The notes: generated by a model from the letters alone, not told the origin. Numbered from the stretch's first letter, positions 25,700 to 35,725 are shown. The stretch is 64,000 nucleotides of DNA from Alkalihalobacillus sp. LMS6 (GCF_024362765.1 NZ_CP093302.1:3781564-3845563), one strand, 5' to 3'. Numbers and translations are program-made.

Positions 25700-27628
25700 T
25701 TATAACGATTGATTGATGATTTTCTTTGAATGTGCAACAGAAAGAATGGCAAACACGGAATAGAGCGCGGTGTACACAGTCATAACGAGAAGCATTGGAA
25801 TGTGCATCTCGTTTCCAAAAATAAACCATCCCGAACGTACGGCAAAATAACTATGCAATAAACCGATTAATAACGGAATCCCGAAATTATAAAGTTGGCG
25901 TACCTTTAGGCCTTTTAGCAAGTCTTTTTTCGTAAAGCCAATCTTGCGTAAGATCGTATAATCTGGTTGATCTGCTTCACTTTCATCCATTTGTTTAATA
26001 TAAAGGATACAGCCTGAGGTAAATAAAAACGCAAAGCCAAGAAACCCTACGATGAACATGGTTAGCCCCATTTGTTGTTTTTGTGACTGTTCGCTTTCTA
26101 GCTGCGATATGGCTAACTCATTAAATGATTCAGTGTTATCCATAAACCAGTTGTTTGCTTCTTCCAATTCAGATGAATCTGCGATATTTACGGCGTATTC
26201 AGTTCGCGGTTCTGATTCCGTTTCTAATTTTTGATAAACCTCATCTGCCACAATTAGTGCAGGTAACCCACCGACTGTTAAGATATAGTTAACAACTGGC
26301 TCGTCGCCTTCCCCAATAAACGTCAAATCAATTTGATCTTCAGGCGTATGAATGGAGATCGTGCCGCTATCATTAAGCTCCATGACAACTTCTAAAACCG
26401 GCGCCATCGGTGTAAAAAATACATCCCCAGCTTGTACAAATACTCCTTCTACATCCTTGTCACTTATCATAGGGAGGAGCATTGCTTCCGTATCAACGAA
26501 AAAAGAATCATTCTCGTGAACAAAAAGATCGTCTACATCGGCATAAATTTCTTTTACTTCGGTTTCTTTTAACTCATACGCGATTTGTTCTCCATCTAGA
26601 AAATGGATAAGGTCCGTTCGATCTTGCTCATCTATAAAACCAAAATGATTTGGCGAATTAAATTGAGCATTTTCTTCTGCGGAATAGTAGGAAATATAGC
26701 TCAACGATAGTAAACCAATTGCTAGTGCAGAAACCGTTGTAATAATCGTTAGCAACATTGCACTCGATTTCATTCGAAACATAATCGACGAGAGAGACAA
26801 GACTTTTGTGACGGTCATATACCCTGCTTGCTTTTTGCGAGCAAGTTTTGCCAAGAAGGAAACGGAACCTCGATAAGATAGATACGTTCCTAAAATAACG
26901 GCACCTAGCGTGTAGCCCATGCCTATAAATAATGTTCCTGCAGTACTTGCAATAGTCTCACTAAAAAGAATGGTTGAAACGTAATAACCACTTCCAATAA
27001 GAAGAATGCCTAAGATGCCAATAATCACTTCCCAGACACTCAACTTCTTTACTACAATTTCAGTACGCTTTCGAAAATGAAACAGCTGTAGTATAGTACG
27101 ACGTCTCAAGAAAAAGCCATTCGTCAGCATCACAAACAAGTAGATTCCTATAAACACCAGCAACGTCTGGAGAAAAGCGGTACCAGAAAAATGAAGCGAA
27201 ACCACTTCTTCTACACCGATGATGTTTAATAAAATCATCGTCACTAACTTTGACATTAAAAAACCAGCTGTAATGCCTATAACAAGAGCAATGAGGTAAA
27301 GGTACAGAATCTCTACCTGCACAAGACGAAAAATACGTTGCTTCGTCATCCCGATTAATTGTAGTAGCCCCAGCTCCTGACTTCGGCGCTTCATCATGAG
27401 GTTATTTGCATACAGCAGGAAAAACGCAATGATGAAAAATAACAGTACAGAAGCTATGCCAATACCAGCTGTACCACGCATCGTGTCTTCAACGGTTTCC
27501 ATTGCCGGCGCGTACCGCAAAGTGACAAATGCAAAATAAATCGCCACACTAAAACTAATCGAGAAGAAGTACATCGCGTAAGTGCCTGCATGTTTTTTTA
27601 AGTTTTTAAGGGCTAGTGCATTACTCAT
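25700..27628 (-). CDS. BceB-like ABC transporter permease
   Basis: FtsX-type permease of about 642 residues with 10 membrane spans and the large extracytoplasmic domain (about 310-530) between spans VII and VIII that marks antimicrobial-peptide detoxification permeases of the BceB/VraG/YxdM type. The long acidic loop ([30 protein letters not shown]) probably contacts the peptide or its lipid target. Such permeases also signal to the cognate kinase. Start ATG 27628 overlaps the end of the ATPase gene (ATGAGTAA), with AGGTGG 8 nt upstream. Ligand, for example bacitracin versus a lantibiotic, is not evident. Confidence 0.9.
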   Translation of the reverse strand: MSNALALKNLKKHAGTYAMYFFSISFSVAIYFAFVTLRYAPAMETVEDTMRGTAGIGIASVLLFFIIAFFLLYANNLMMKRRSQELGLLQLIGMTKQRIFRLVQVEILYLYLIALVIGITAGFLMSKLVTMILLNIIGVEEVVSLHFSGTAFLQTLLVFIGIYLFVMLTNGFFLRRRTILQLFHFRKRTEIVVKKLSVWEVIIGILGILLIGSGYYVSTILFSETIASTAGTLFIGMGYTLGAVILGTYLSYRGSVSFLAKLARKKQAGYMTVTKVLSLSSIMFRMKSSAMLLTIITTVSALAIGLLSLSYISYYSAEENAQFNSPNHFGFIDEQDRTDLIHFLDGEQIAYELKETEVKEIYADVDDLFVHENDSFFVDTEAMLLPMISDKDVEGVFVQAGDVFFTPMAPVLEVVMELNDSGTISIHTPEDQIDLTFIGEGDEPVVNYILTVGGLPALIVADEVYQKLETESEPRTEYAVNIADSSELEEANNWFMDNTESFNELAISQLESEQSQKQQMGLTMFIVGFLGFAFLFTSGCILYIKQMDESEADQPDYTILRKIGFTKKDLLKGLKVRQLYNFGIPLLIGLLHSYFAVRSGWFIFGNEMHIPMLLVMTVYTALYSVFAILSVAHSKKIINQSL

Positions 27629-28379
27629 CGTGAACCCCACCTAGCACCGCTTGTGTTTGTAATATGTCTTTAAAAAATGCCTTTTTTGATTGCCCACCTT
27701 TTGTTAATCTCGTAAAAATTTCACCGTCTTTAATGAACACGACACTTGATCCATAACTTGCTGCAGCCGGATCATGGGTGACCATCATAATGGTTGCCTT
27801 GCGCTCTTCATTGAGCTGACTTAACTTTTCCAACAAGCTAGAGGCTGCTTTTGAATCAAGTGCGCCAGTCGGTTCATCGGCAAAAATGATGCTTGGTTCG
27901 TGGATAAAAGCTCTCGCCGCCGATGTTCGTTGTTTCTGTCCTCCTGACAGTTCATTCGGATATTTTTGTGCTAATTCTTCAATGCCAAGTTGCTTGGCGA
28001 TCGTTTCAAACCGATCCGTTGCTTCTTTTTTATTCACCTTTTGTACAGTTAACGGTAGTATGATGTTTTCCTTTACTGTCAAAGAATCAAGTAAGTTATA
28101 TTCTTGAAAAATAAATCCTAGTTCTTTTTTTCTGAACTCGGCTAGATGTTTTTCCTTCATGCCTGTAAGTTCCATTCCGTTGGCTAAAATCGATCCGCCA
28201 CTTGCCCGATCGATTGTCGACAATACGTTGAGCAACGTCGTCTTTCCAGAACCTGATGCACCCATAATGCTGACAAATTCACCTTCGTAAATGCGCAGGT
28301 CGATCTTCTTTAATACTTCTTGTTTATTCCACTTATTCCCGTAGCTTTTCGATAACTTATTTGCATGTAGAATTTCCAC
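27621..28379 (-). CDS. BceA-like ABC transporter ATPase
   Basis: A 252-residue ATPase: Walker [13 protein letters not shown] (about 39-50), Q-loop in [12 protein letters not shown], signature ELSGGQKQR, Walker [14 protein letters not shown], and the switch His in [10 protein letters not shown]. Sequence style matches the BceA/YxdL/PsdA group rather than LolD or MacB. The start is GTG at 28379 with GAGGAGTG upstream. It is the first gene downstream of the BceR-box promoter and translationally coupled to the permease. Confidence 0.93.
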   Translation of the reverse strand: MEILHANKLSKSYGNKWNKQEVLKKIDLRIYEGEFVSIMGASGSGKTTLLNVLSTIDRASGGSILANGMELTGMKEKHLAEFRKKELGFIFQEYNLLDSLTVKENIILPLTVQKVNKKEATDRFETIAKQLGIEELAQKYPNELSGGQKQRTSAARAFIHEPSIIFADEPTGALDSKAASSLLEKLSQLNEERKATIMMVTHDPAAASYGSSVVFIKDGEIFTRLTKGGQSKKAFFKDILQTQAVLGGVHDE

Positions 28380-28418
28380 GTTAACACTCCTCTTTTATCC
28401 TTGTCTTTCTGTAACTTC

Positions 28419-28498
28419 AGTATAGGAGGATCTGCAAATAGAGTCCTTCGAAAGAGCGAACAATATGCGAAAGCATGTGACACTCTTGTCACATGCTT
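28419..28498 (-). promoter_or_regulatory. bceAB-type promoter with a 28-bp BceR operator
   Basis: 28471-28498 is a perfect inverted repeat: AAGCATGTGAC, six bases, GTCACATGCTT. This is the form of BceR-family boxes (TGTGAC-N6-GTCACA core). The site straddles the stop codon of the kinase gene. Downstream on the minus strand TATACT (28419-28424) is the likely -10, with no good -35, as expected of an activator-dependent promoter. Confidence 0.9.
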
Positions 28499-29493
28499 GT
28501 AAGCGACATAAAATCATTTTTTCGAGGGAACAACATTGTTACCATCGTTCCTTTTTCAAGTGTTGATTGAACCGTCAATTGAATCGCAAGTCCATCTGCC
28601 ACTTTCTTTGCAAAATAAAGGCCCATCCCACTTGCAGCTTGCTCATGATGAAATGTTGTCGAGGTAAATCCTTTTTCAAAAATACGTGATAAGTCCTGCT
28701 CCGCAATTCCCTTGCCTTCATCTTTTACCACTAGCTCAATTTGTCCGTTGTGCGTTTGAGATGATATGAAAATGTCTCCAGAATGACTATACTTCACTGC
28801 ATTGGAAAGGACTTGCCTAATGAGAAAAGCCAGCCATTTCGCATCGCTGTATACAAAAGGCTCTTTAAGCTCAAGCTCAATTCCAATCCCTTTTTGCATG
28901 CACCACTGCTGAAACGTACGAATCTCTTGATGAAACACCGACTCCAGCTCTACTTTGTCCAAATAAAGATCATTTTCAATAAAATCCATACGCTTTTGAT
29001 AAAGTTGTTGATCCAATAAAAGGTGAATGCGTAGCCATTCGAGATGAAGAGCAGTATTCGCCTCTTTTTCTTCAAGTCGATCAATGATCAGCCCCATTGT
29101 TGTTAATGGGGTCTTGACTTCATGAATCCACGCCATCATCTCATCTTTATCGTTGTCTACTTGTTGACGATGAATCATGTATTTTTGAAAAAGATGGTTT
29201 CGTTGTTCTTCAAAGGCGGTTTCTACCATCGTTTCAAAGGGGGATTGACCGTCTGGTAAATCGGAGAGTTGTTCATGTTGATCGTACTGTTCTAACTGCT
29301 GGTAAAATCGTGATTCTTTATAATAGCGATACACGATAAAAAAGACAAATAAAATAGACGAAAGTAGTAACGGGTAGCCAATATGCTCAACATCTAAACT
29401 TTGATCGATAGCTGCAATAAACAAAATAAATCCATGCAGAAAGAAGATAAAGGCAATCCACGCGGCCCTTTCTTTCATAAAACGTCTTTTCAT
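28489..29493 (-). CDS. BceS-like intramembrane-sensing histidine kinase
   Basis: A 334-residue kinase with two N-terminal membrane spans separated by only a few residues, the hallmark of intramembrane-sensing kinases that read the flux of a Bce permease. Then the phospho-acceptor His in MMAWIHEVKTPLTTM, the N box VLSNAVKYS, G boxes DEGKGIAEQ and GMGLYFAKKVAD. Start ATG 29493 overlaps the regulator stop (TGATG); a GTG 3 bp upstream is the alternative. Its 3' end contains half of the operator for the next transcription unit. Confidence 0.92.
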   Translation of the reverse strand: MKRRFMKERAAWIAFIFFLHGFILFIAAIDQSLDVEHIGYPLLLSSILFVFFIVYRYYKESRFYQQLEQYDQHEQLSDLPDGQSPFETMVETAFEEQRNHLFQKYMIHRQQVDNDKDEMMAWIHEVKTPLTTMGLIIDRLEEKEANTALHLEWLRIHLLLDQQLYQKRMDFIENDLYLDKVELESVFHQEIRTFQQWCMQKGIGIELELKEPFVYSDAKWLAFLIRQVLSNAVKYSHSGDIFISSQTHNGQIELVVKDEGKGIAEQDLSRIFEKGFTSTTFHHEQAASGMGLYFAKKVADGLAIQLTVQSTLEKGTMVTMLFPRKNDFMSLTSM

Positions 29494-30182
29494 CACGCCT
29501 CTCCTTCGGTTGCTACGTACCCTTGTCCGACTTTCGTTTCAATATAGCTCCCTAAACCTAATGCTCCTAGCTGTTTACGTAGTCGGTTAACGTTTACAGT
29601 TAATGTATTGTCGCTAACAAAACGCTTATCGTCCCAAAGTTCACGGATTAGATCGTCTCGCGAAACGATTTGGTTTTTCTTTGAAACTAAATGCTTCAGA
29701 ATAAACATTTCATTCTTTGTTAACTCAATCTTGCTTTCTTTAGTAAAAACAGTATTATTTTCAACATTTATCGTTGCTCCATGCCAAATAAGAAAGGCAT
29801 GTTTTTGTTCGCTATTATAGTTATAGACGCGTCGTAAGGTTGCTTGAATTTTGGCAATTAAAACATCGAAATGAAATGGTTTTTGAATATAATCATCTGC
29901 CCCAAGCTGCATGGACATCACTTGATCCATTGGATGTTCCCTTGAAGATAAGAATAAGATCGGAATTGTTGAATGGGTCCGAATCATACGACACCAGTGA
30001 AACCCATCATATTTTGGGAGTTGAATATCAATTAAAACGAGGTCAGGTTCCACCTTCGTATATGTCTCCATTACTTGATTCCAATCATCAATCCCATAGA
30101 CACGATAATCCCACTGCTTTAATTGTTGTTTTATTTCACCAAAAAGTGCTTGATCATCTTCAATTAATAAAATTGCGGCCAT
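29493..30182 (-). CDS. BceR-like OmpR family response regulator
   Basis: A 229-residue regulator. Receiver domain with LIEDD at the N-terminus, phospho-acceptor Asp in DLVLIDIQLPKYDG (about 51), KPF switch Lys; C-terminal winged helix with LTKNEMFILKHLVSKKN and TLTVNVNRLRKQL. With the kinase, ATPase and permease it forms a complete four-gene Bce module in the order RS then AB, and the BceR box before the ATPase gene is its evident target. Confidence 0.93.
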   Translation of the reverse strand: MAAILLIEDDQALFGEIKQQLKQWDYRVYGIDDWNQVMETYTKVEPDLVLIDIQLPKYDGFHWCRMIRTHSTIPILFLSSREHPMDQVMSMQLGADDYIQKPFHFDVLIAKIQATLRRVYNYNSEQKHAFLIWHGATINVENNTVFTKESKIELTKNEMFILKHLVSKKNQIVSRDDLIRELWDDKRFVSDNTLTVNVNRLRKQLGALGLGSYIETKVGQGYVATEGEA

Positions 30183-30286
30183 CCGTTTTCACCCTTTTCC
30201 TCACCCGTTTATCTGTGCTTAAGCTTAATTGGATTTACAAGGAATTGCAAACAGACAAAGATTGAACGACCTCATTGCAAATAAAA

Positions 30287-30327
30287 AACTGCCTTAAATC
30301 GTTGTAGCAACGATCTTTAAGACAGTT
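30287..30327 (-). terminator. scoAB terminator
   Basis: A long dyad in which AACTGTCTTAAA and GATCGTTG on the minus strand pair with CAACGAT and TTTAAGGCAGTT, followed by TTTTTATTTG. It begins 12 bp after the scoB stop. Confidence 0.9.
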
Positions 30328-30338
30328 CACGTATGGTA

Positions 30339-30980
30339 TTAAACGCCGATCCCCATTTGAAACGTTGCTTCTGTTGCTTTTTTCACCTCATCAAGCGACA
30401 CACCGTCTTGTAATTCCAACAAGGTCATCTTGCCATCATGAAATTCAAAGATCGCTAAATCTGTAATTAATAAATCTACAACGCTCTTCCCAGTTAGTGG
30501 AAGTTCACACGTTTTCTTTACTTTTGACTCGCCATATTTATTCGTATGATCCATAATCACAACCGTCTTCTTCGCGCCTTGAACAAGGTCCATCGCCCCG
30601 CCCATTCCTTTCACCATTTTCCCAGGAATCATCCAGTTCGCGAGATCGCCTGTCTCAGAGACTTCCATACCGCCTAAAATCGCTAAATCAATGTGGCCAC
30701 CGCGAATCATCGCAAACGATTCAGCGCTATCAAAATAAGAAGCGCCTTTTTTAGCAGTCACGGTTTCTTTTCCAGCATTAATTAAATCCGGATCTACTTC
30801 TTCCTCGCTTGGATAACGTCCAATCCCGAGCAAGCCATTTTCAGACTGGAGCATAACATTGACGTCTTCTGGAATTAAATTCGCAATTAATGTTGGCATC
30901 CCAATTCCAAGGTTCACACACATGCCATCTTGAACTTCTTTCACAGCTCGCTCTAAAATACGTTTTCTCGTATCTTTCAT
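30339..30980 (-). CDS. scoB: 3-oxoacid CoA-transferase subunit B
   Basis: Catalytic subunit of a two-subunit CoA transferase that exchanges CoA between succinyl-CoA (or acetyl-CoA) and acetoacetate. The SENGLLGIG motif holds the catalytic Glu; GMGGAMDLVQGAKK is typical of subunit B. I place the start at ATG 30980 (MKDTRKRILERAV), which has AGGAGG 9 nt upstream and gives 213 residues, the usual length; the open frame extends further upstream into scoA without a ribosome site. It starts one base after the scoA stop codon. Confidence 0.92.
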   Translation of the reverse strand: MKDTRKRILERAVKEVQDGMCVNLGIGMPTLIANLIPEDVNVMLQSENGLLGIGRYPSEEEVDPDLINAGKETVTAKKGASYFDSAESFAMIRGGHIDLAILGGMEVSETGDLANWMIPGKMVKGMGGAMDLVQGAKKTVVIMDHTNKYGESKVKKTCELPLTGKSVVDLLITDLAIFEFHDGKMTLLELQDGVSLDEVKKATEATFQMGIGV

Positions 30981-30981
30981 T

Positions 30982-31686
30982 TTATGCGCCCTCCTCGGTT
31001 CGTACTGTACGTCGTTCAATACGTTTTTCGTAGGAATCACCAACGAATACATGCTGCACGTAGACACCTGGGAGATGAATGTCATCTGGATCCAGTTCCC
31101 CTATACCAACAAGTTCTTCGACTTCAACAATTGTCACTTTTCCCGCTGTCGCCACTAACGGGTTAAAGTTACGTGATGTTTTTCGAAAAACAAGGTTGCC
31201 AAACGGATCTGCTTTCCAAGCTTTTACTAAAGCCACATCTCCAACAATGCCCCGTTCCATCATGTACCGTTTCCCATCAAACGTTTTCTCTTCTTTCCCT
31301 TCCGCAACCGGTGTATCCACTCCTGTTGCCGTGTAAAATGCAGGAATACCTGCCCCACCTGCACGCAATCGCTCAGCCAGCGTCCCTTGGGGTACAAGTT
31401 CAACTTCAAGCTCTTCCTTTAAAAATTGTTGTTCAAATTGTTTATTTTCGCCTACATAAGACGAAACCATTTTCTTAATCTGCTTATCTTCAAGCAGTAA
31501 TCCTAATCCAAAATCGTCTACCCCACAATTGTTGCTGACGACCGTTAACTCTTTAACCCCTTTTGTTTTTACTGCTGCAATTAAATATTCAGGAATGCCA
31601 CATAAACCAAATCCACCAACAACCAGTGTTTGCCCATCTTGAATGTGGTTCATGACGGTTTCTAAAGAATCAATGACTTTATTCAT
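30982..31686 (-). CDS. scoA: 3-oxoacid CoA-transferase subunit A
   Basis: CoA-binding subunit, 234 residues. Motifs: [14 protein letters not shown] near the N-terminus, the subunit A loop [17 protein letters not shown], and [17 protein letters not shown]. Forms the ScoA/ScoB pair used for growth on ketone bodies or butyrate-type compounds (B. subtilis YxjD/YxjE). Preceded by AAGGAGGTCTCGTAC. A near-consensus cre lies 32 bp upstream, so carbon catabolite control is likely. Confidence 0.92.
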   Translation of the reverse strand: MNKVIDSLETVMNHIQDGQTLVVGGFGLCGIPEYLIAAVKTKGVKELTVVSNNCGVDDFGLGLLLEDKQIKKMVSSYVGENKQFEQQFLKEELEVELVPQGTLAERLRAGGAGIPAFYTATGVDTPVAEGKEEKTFDGKRYMMERGIVGDVALVKAWKADPFGNLVFRKTSRNFNPLVATAGKVTIVEVEELVGIGELDPDDIHLPGVYVQHVFVGDSYEKRIERRTVRTEEGA

Positions 31687-31717
31687 GTACGAGACCTCCT
31701 TAATCGTAAGAAAAAAA

Positions 31718-31731
31718 TAAAAGCGCTTTCA
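31718..31731 (-). promoter_or_regulatory. cre-like CcpA site upstream of scoA
   Basis: On the minus strand TGAAAGCGCTTTTA matches 13 of 14 positions of TGWAARCGYTWNCA. It is located between the scoA start and any upstream promoter, where CcpA binding would act as repression or roadblock. Confidence 0.65.
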
Positions 31732-31872
31732 TTTTAGTCTAACAGGATTTCGCTATCTTTTCTATTGGAACGCTGCTCCATTTCTTAATTTTCTTTACAC
31801 ACAAAACTAGGCGTACACCTCCTATTATTTATGAATACGTTAGTTATAAGCCTAGATGACGGGAGTGAGACC

Positions 31873-32460
31873 ATGCCAGATAATGATAAGGAATTATTTG
31901 GGTCATGGACTCAAGCGATCGGTACCATTGTAGCAGCAGTCGCTGATACCCCATCAACACGGTTAACTCCAGAACAAGTCAACCACCTTGGTTTGTACGG
32001 AAACGCCTTACAAGCAACAGGAAATGGATTAATGGCGGATACAAATGAGTTTGGCTCAATGAATCAGGCCGGCAACGCGATTCAAGCCGCAGGAAATACA
32101 ATCATTGTAGGAGCGCTTACTCTTTCATTAGATGAAACTGTAGAACAGAACCTTATTATTAAAGGGAACCTCTTCCAAGCCACTGGTGGAGCCGTTACGT
32201 TTAATGAAGACCTAAAGGAAGATGTTAGTATGGCTGCACTTTATGCAGTCATTGGTGACTTTTTACAAGTTGTCGGCAACGCCACTCAAGCTTATGCAGC
32301 GATATCGGATTTTATCGTCGATGATCACGAGGAGCTCGTGAACTCAGTTGGTAGTTGGATTCAAGCAATAGGCGCTGTTTTATCCGCTTTAAGCGTAACA
32401 AAAGCTCTACCATCTTCAGACAAAGAGCCTAAAGAGGAAGAGCTTGTGAACTATGCTTAA
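31873..32460 (+). CDS. Internal-repeat protein with six G-x-x-x-Q-A-x-G units, unknown function
   Basis: A 195-residue, acidic, mildly hydrophobic protein with no signal peptide. Six related units occur at intervals of 24-33 residues: GSWTQAIG, GNALQATG, GNAIQAAG, GNLFQATG, GDFLQVVG, GSWIQAIG. The first and last are nearly identical. The small-residue helices between them suggest a symmetric helical bundle or a membrane-associated coil. I do not recognise a characterised family. Start ATG 31873 has GGGAGTGA 4 nt upstream; an in-frame ATG at 31831 has no ribosome site. Its last 4 bp overlap the convergent antiporter gene. Confidence 0.72.
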   Translation: MPDNDKELFGSWTQAIGTIVAAVADTPSTRLTPEQVNHLGLYGNALQATGNGLMADTNEFGSMNQAGNAIQAAGNTIIVGALTLSLDETVEQNLIIKGNLFQATGGAVTFNEDLKEDVSMAALYAVIGDFLQVVGNATQAYAAISDFIVDDHEELVNSVGSWIQAIGAVLSALSVTKALPSSDKEPKEEELVNYA

Positions 32461-33425
32461 CTGTACATGTATAGTGTAATCATTGAGATGAAGTATCCAA
32501 TGACAATAATAATTGACGGTAGCCAAAACAAACGACCTAACTTCTCATTTCTCCAAATACCGAGTAATACTACAGTTGTTAGCAATAGTAGACCAATTAA
32601 TGTAATCCAATTACTTGTACTTGCGCTCAATAATAAAGCATCTTGACGGTAAAAAACGTCTGCTAATGCAAGTAAATTTAAATTAAACATGTTACTACCA
32701 ATAATGACACCTACAGCGGCACTAAATTGATCACGTTTTAAAGCTAAATAAATGACAGATACTTCTGGTAAAGACGTTGCACCTGCAAGAAGTAATGATC
32801 CCACAAACGATTGACCTAATCCACTTTCGATCGCAATTTGATCCCCGATAATCGTTAAATAAGAACCTGCAGCTAAAATAATGAGGGCTGCAATCACAAA
32901 ACGAGTAATCGCTCCTTTTAGTGACATGGATACATCCTTAGCAGCTGGTGGTTCATCTGGAAGCATATTCCGACGATTTAAATAGTACAAGCCACCAAAA
33001 TAAACGGCAACCACAAGCATCAAATCAAGACCAACACTAAATAGAGAGACAGAGAACTGCGTTAGTAGAGAAACCGCAACAATTAGGGTCAAAATTAAGC
33101 TAAGCGTTCCTGGCATGACATTTTTTTGTGATACATGCGTGTACATTCGTTTTTTTCGAAACCATAAATCCCCTAATGCAAGTACCAGTAAATTAAATAG
33201 ATTGCTTCCAATGACGTTTCCTACAGCTAAATCAGGGCTTCCTATTACTCCAGCTGTAATGTTTGTTGTCACTTCTGGCAATGAAGTCGCACCTGCAATC
33301 AAGACGGCACCTGTAAAGAAGCCCGTCATCCCTGTTCGTAACTGAATTGTATCTGCATATGTAGATAGCTTTACTGCAGCAAAGACTGTTACTGCTGCAA
33401 GAAGGATAAAAATAAGATATAACAT
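32457..33425 (-). CDS. Ca2+/Na+ (cation) antiporter, YrbG/CaCA family
   Basis: A 322-residue membrane protein with 10 or so spans in two inverted halves, each holding the alpha-repeat G-A-T-S-L-P-E: AGATSLPEVTTNIT and AGATSLPEVSVIYL, paired with VGNVIGSNLFNLL and VGVIIGSNMFNLN. These repeats form the cation site of Na+/Ca2+ exchangers. In alkaliphiles such antiporters may contribute to Na+ cycling, but ion specificity here is inferred. Convergent overlap of 4 bp with the repeat protein gene. Confidence 0.9.
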   Translation of the reverse strand: MLYLIFILLAAVTVFAAVKLSTYADTIQLRTGMTGFFTGAVLIAGATSLPEVTTNITAGVIGSPDLAVGNVIGSNLFNLLVLALGDLWFRKKRMYTHVSQKNVMPGTLSLILTLIVAVSLLTQFSVSLFSVGLDLMLVVAVYFGGLYYLNRRNMLPDEPPAAKDVSMSLKGAITRFVIAALIILAAGSYLTIIGDQIAIESGLGQSFVGSLLLAGATSLPEVSVIYLALKRDQFSAAVGVIIGSNMFNLNLLALADVFYRQDALLLSASTSNWITLIGLLLLTTVVLLGIWRNEKLGRLFWLPSIIIVIGYFISMITLYMYS

Positions 33426-33545
33426 GGTAAACTCCTTTTTTTGCTCTACTTGGGTAGAGCACCTTTCCGACTTTTGTCATCTTACATAGGATGTGCAAGA
33501 AGCTTTTTTTTACGCTTCAATTTGTTAATGTTTGGAGGTACTCCT

Positions 33546-35354
33546 ATGAACCTGATGACGCGGTTGACTCAAAAGCAATCAGAAATAATCGACCAGCTAT
33601 TGAGCCATCAACAACAGGATGGATCGTACTTGCTATGCTTTGAATCAGGAACTATGACTGACGCATATGTGCTTTTGCTTTTAGCCCACTTTGATTGTGA
33701 TCAGAGTTTACAACATAAATTAGCACATCGGCTTCACCGAACTCAGGCGAAAGAAGGTTATTGGAAGCTTTACGAAGACGATGCTGGCCATCTCTCTTCT
33801 ACGATTGAGGCATATGTTGCTCTTTACGTATCAGGATTTGCAAAAAAAAGCGATCTCAACATGAAAGCAGCTGAGGCCTTTATTTTACAACATGGTGGCG
33901 TTGAAAACGCACATATTGCTACAAAGACCATGCTTGCGCTACACCATTTATATCCGTGGCCGACGTTTTTTCCACTTCCCCTTTTTTTACTCGGCTTGCC
34001 AAGATGGCTTCCTTTTAGCTTTTATCGATATAGTTCTTATGTTAAAACCCATTTCGCATCTCTTCTTATATTAGGTCACACGCGCTTTCATGTAAAAAGA
34101 AAGCATAATCGTCTTATTCAACATTTGTACAAAACGTCCAAGCATTTGCAGCTACGTAAACAGCATCGACGCACCCTCTCAAAACAAACCATGCGAACCT
34201 TCCAAAAGGCTGAAGCCTATCTATTAAAGCATATTGAAAACGATGGCACGCTTCACAGCTACTCAAGTGCAACGTTTTTAATGATCTATGCCTTACTCGC
34301 ATTAGGCTATAAAAAACACTCACCTATCTTGACCCAAGCATTGGCTGGCTTACAGACCCACGCTTACTTGCATGAAAACAACAAAGAAAGCCATATTCAA
34401 AATTCACCATCCGCTATCTGGGATACGGCTTTAATCGCTGCAGCTATTCACCAAGCAGATTCAACAACGTATACCGAACAAACCAATGCCGCTACTCAGT
34501 ATGTTTTAGCAAATCAACATGCCTCCGGGGGCTGGGGGTTTTCTGCTAGCAATTCAACAAATCCCGACGTTGACGATACCCAAGCTAGCTTACGATTCCT
34601 GTCTGCATCCTTAGACGATAATCATACGAACAGCGCCTGGCGTTCTGGCTTTTTATGGTTATTAGAGCGACAAAATCGAGACGGGGGCTGGGCAGCTTTT
34701 GAAAAGAATAGTGGTGCTACATTGTTACTGCCTCTACAAAATGCGACGGACACCATCAATGATCCATCTGCCGCTGATGTGACAGGGAGAACCCTTGAAA
34801 GTCTTGGGAACTATGGTCACCTTACAGTCAAGCACCCTGCTATAAAGCGGGCTGTTGAGTGGTTAGAAAACAATCAACAAAAAGACGGAAGCTGGCAAGG
34901 AAGATGGGGCGTTTCCTATATTTATGGAACCTGGGCTGCCGTTACAGGTTTACGCGCAGTAGGAACACCCATTGATACAAATAGCTTACAACGAGCTCGG
35001 CGCTGGCTAGAAAATATTCAACTTTTAGACGGTGGTTGGGGAGAGTCTTGTAAAAGTGATGTGGCACAACGATTTATTCCGTTACAATTTTCCACAGTCG
35101 TCCATACAGCTTGGGTGTTAGATGCATTAATCTCGCTTTATGAACGACCTACTAAACAAATGGAAGATGCCCTTGATAAGTTATTAGATTGGGTTTGTAC
35201 AACAAACATCCGCACAACGTATCCAACTGGCGGCGGATTACCTGGGCAATTTTATATTCATTATCATAGCTACCCACTTTTATGGCCACTTGTCACCATC
35301 AATCGCTATAAACAAAAATACGTGAAAACAAAGGCGAAAGAATTAAGGAACTAG
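33546..35354 (+). CDS. sqhC: Squalene-hopene cyclase family protein (sporulenol synthase-like)
   Basis: A 602-residue class II triterpene cyclase. The catalytic Asp motif is D341-V-D-D344 (NPDVDDTQASLR), and several QW repeats are visible (QQDGSYLL, ASGGWGFS, NRDGGWAAFE, QKDGSWQGRWG, LLDGGWGES). B. subtilis SqhC cyclises tetraprenyl-beta-curcumene to sporulenol, a spore lipid, and this is the likeliest role in a spore former; true squalene cyclisation is the alternative. Start ATG 33546 has TTTGGAGGT 6 nt upstream; the frame is open 35 codons further without a site. The partner curcumene synthase gene (ytpB) is not in the window. Confidence 0.9.
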   Translation: MNLMTRLTQKQSEIIDQLLSHQQQDGSYLLCFESGTMTDAYVLLLLAHFDCDQSLQHKLAHRLHRTQAKEGYWKLYEDDAGHLSSTIEAYVALYVSGFAKKSDLNMKAAEAFILQHGGVENAHIATKTMLALHHLYPWPTFFPLPLFLLGLPRWLPFSFYRYSSYVKTHFASLLILGHTRFHVKRKHNRLIQHLYKTSKHLQLRKQHRRTLSKQTMRTFQKAEAYLLKHIENDGTLHSYSSATFLMIYALLALGYKKHSPILTQALAGLQTHAYLHENNKESHIQNSPSAIWDTALIAAAIHQADSTTYTEQTNAATQYVLANQHASGGWGFSASNSTNPDVDDTQASLRFLSASLDDNHTNSAWRSGFLWLLERQNRDGGWAAFEKNSGATLLLPLQNATDTINDPSAADVTGRTLESLGNYGHLTVKHPAIKRAVEWLENNQQKDGSWQGRWGVSYIYGTWAAVTGLRAVGTPIDTNSLQRARRWLENIQLLDGGWGESCKSDVAQRFIPLQFSTVVHTAWVLDALISLYERPTKQMEDALDKLLDWVCTTNIRTTYPTGGGLPGQFYIHYHSYPLLWPLVTINRYKQKYVKTKAKELRN

Positions 35355-35437
35355 CCCTGTCCAACTCACCTTTTCAAACATAAGGTATAAGAACACAACC
35401 GTGTTAAACCGACTAATTTGTTTTGAAAGGAGATCCA

Positions 35438-35725
35438 ATGAGTACAATTGATCCGCAATTAATGAATACGTTTCGTTCGAAGATGAAAAACCCAAGACAT
35501 TTTCACAATGTCTGTAAAATCCTTTGCTGCAAACGCCGACAAGACTTAAATCACTATGGAAAATGCTGCTCTATGATTGATGAGCTTTCTCAATGTTTAG
35601 GTGTTCCCGTATCACCTCAACAAAGAGATCGTCATGCGCAGTGGTTAATGAACTGCCGTGTTGACCCTCAGAATCGCAATCATCGTCGCGATATGTGGGG
35701 AATGGTTACAGGTAGAAAACGATAG
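35438..35725 (+). CDS. Small Cys-rich basic protein, unknown
   Basis: A 95-residue basic protein with clustered cysteines (VCKILCCKRR, GKCCSM, CLGV, NCRVD) and many His and Arg residues; no signal peptide or membrane span. The Cys pattern could bind a metal, but no zinc-ribbon spacing is convincing. AAAGGAGATCC precedes ATG 35438, so translation is well supported. It lies 83 bp after the cyclase gene on the same strand and ends before a hairpin. Function not recognised. Confidence 0.7.
   Translation: MSTIDPQLMNTFRSKMKNPRHFHNVCKILCCKRRQDLNHYGKCCSMIDELSQCLGVPVSPQQRDRHAQWLMNCRVDPQNRNHRRDMWGMVTGRKR

Noticed and set aside
28310-28492. A short minus-strand frame between the Bce-like kinase and ATPase genes
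   Set aside because: It covers the BceR operator and promoter and overlaps the ATPase gene out of frame; no ribosome site.
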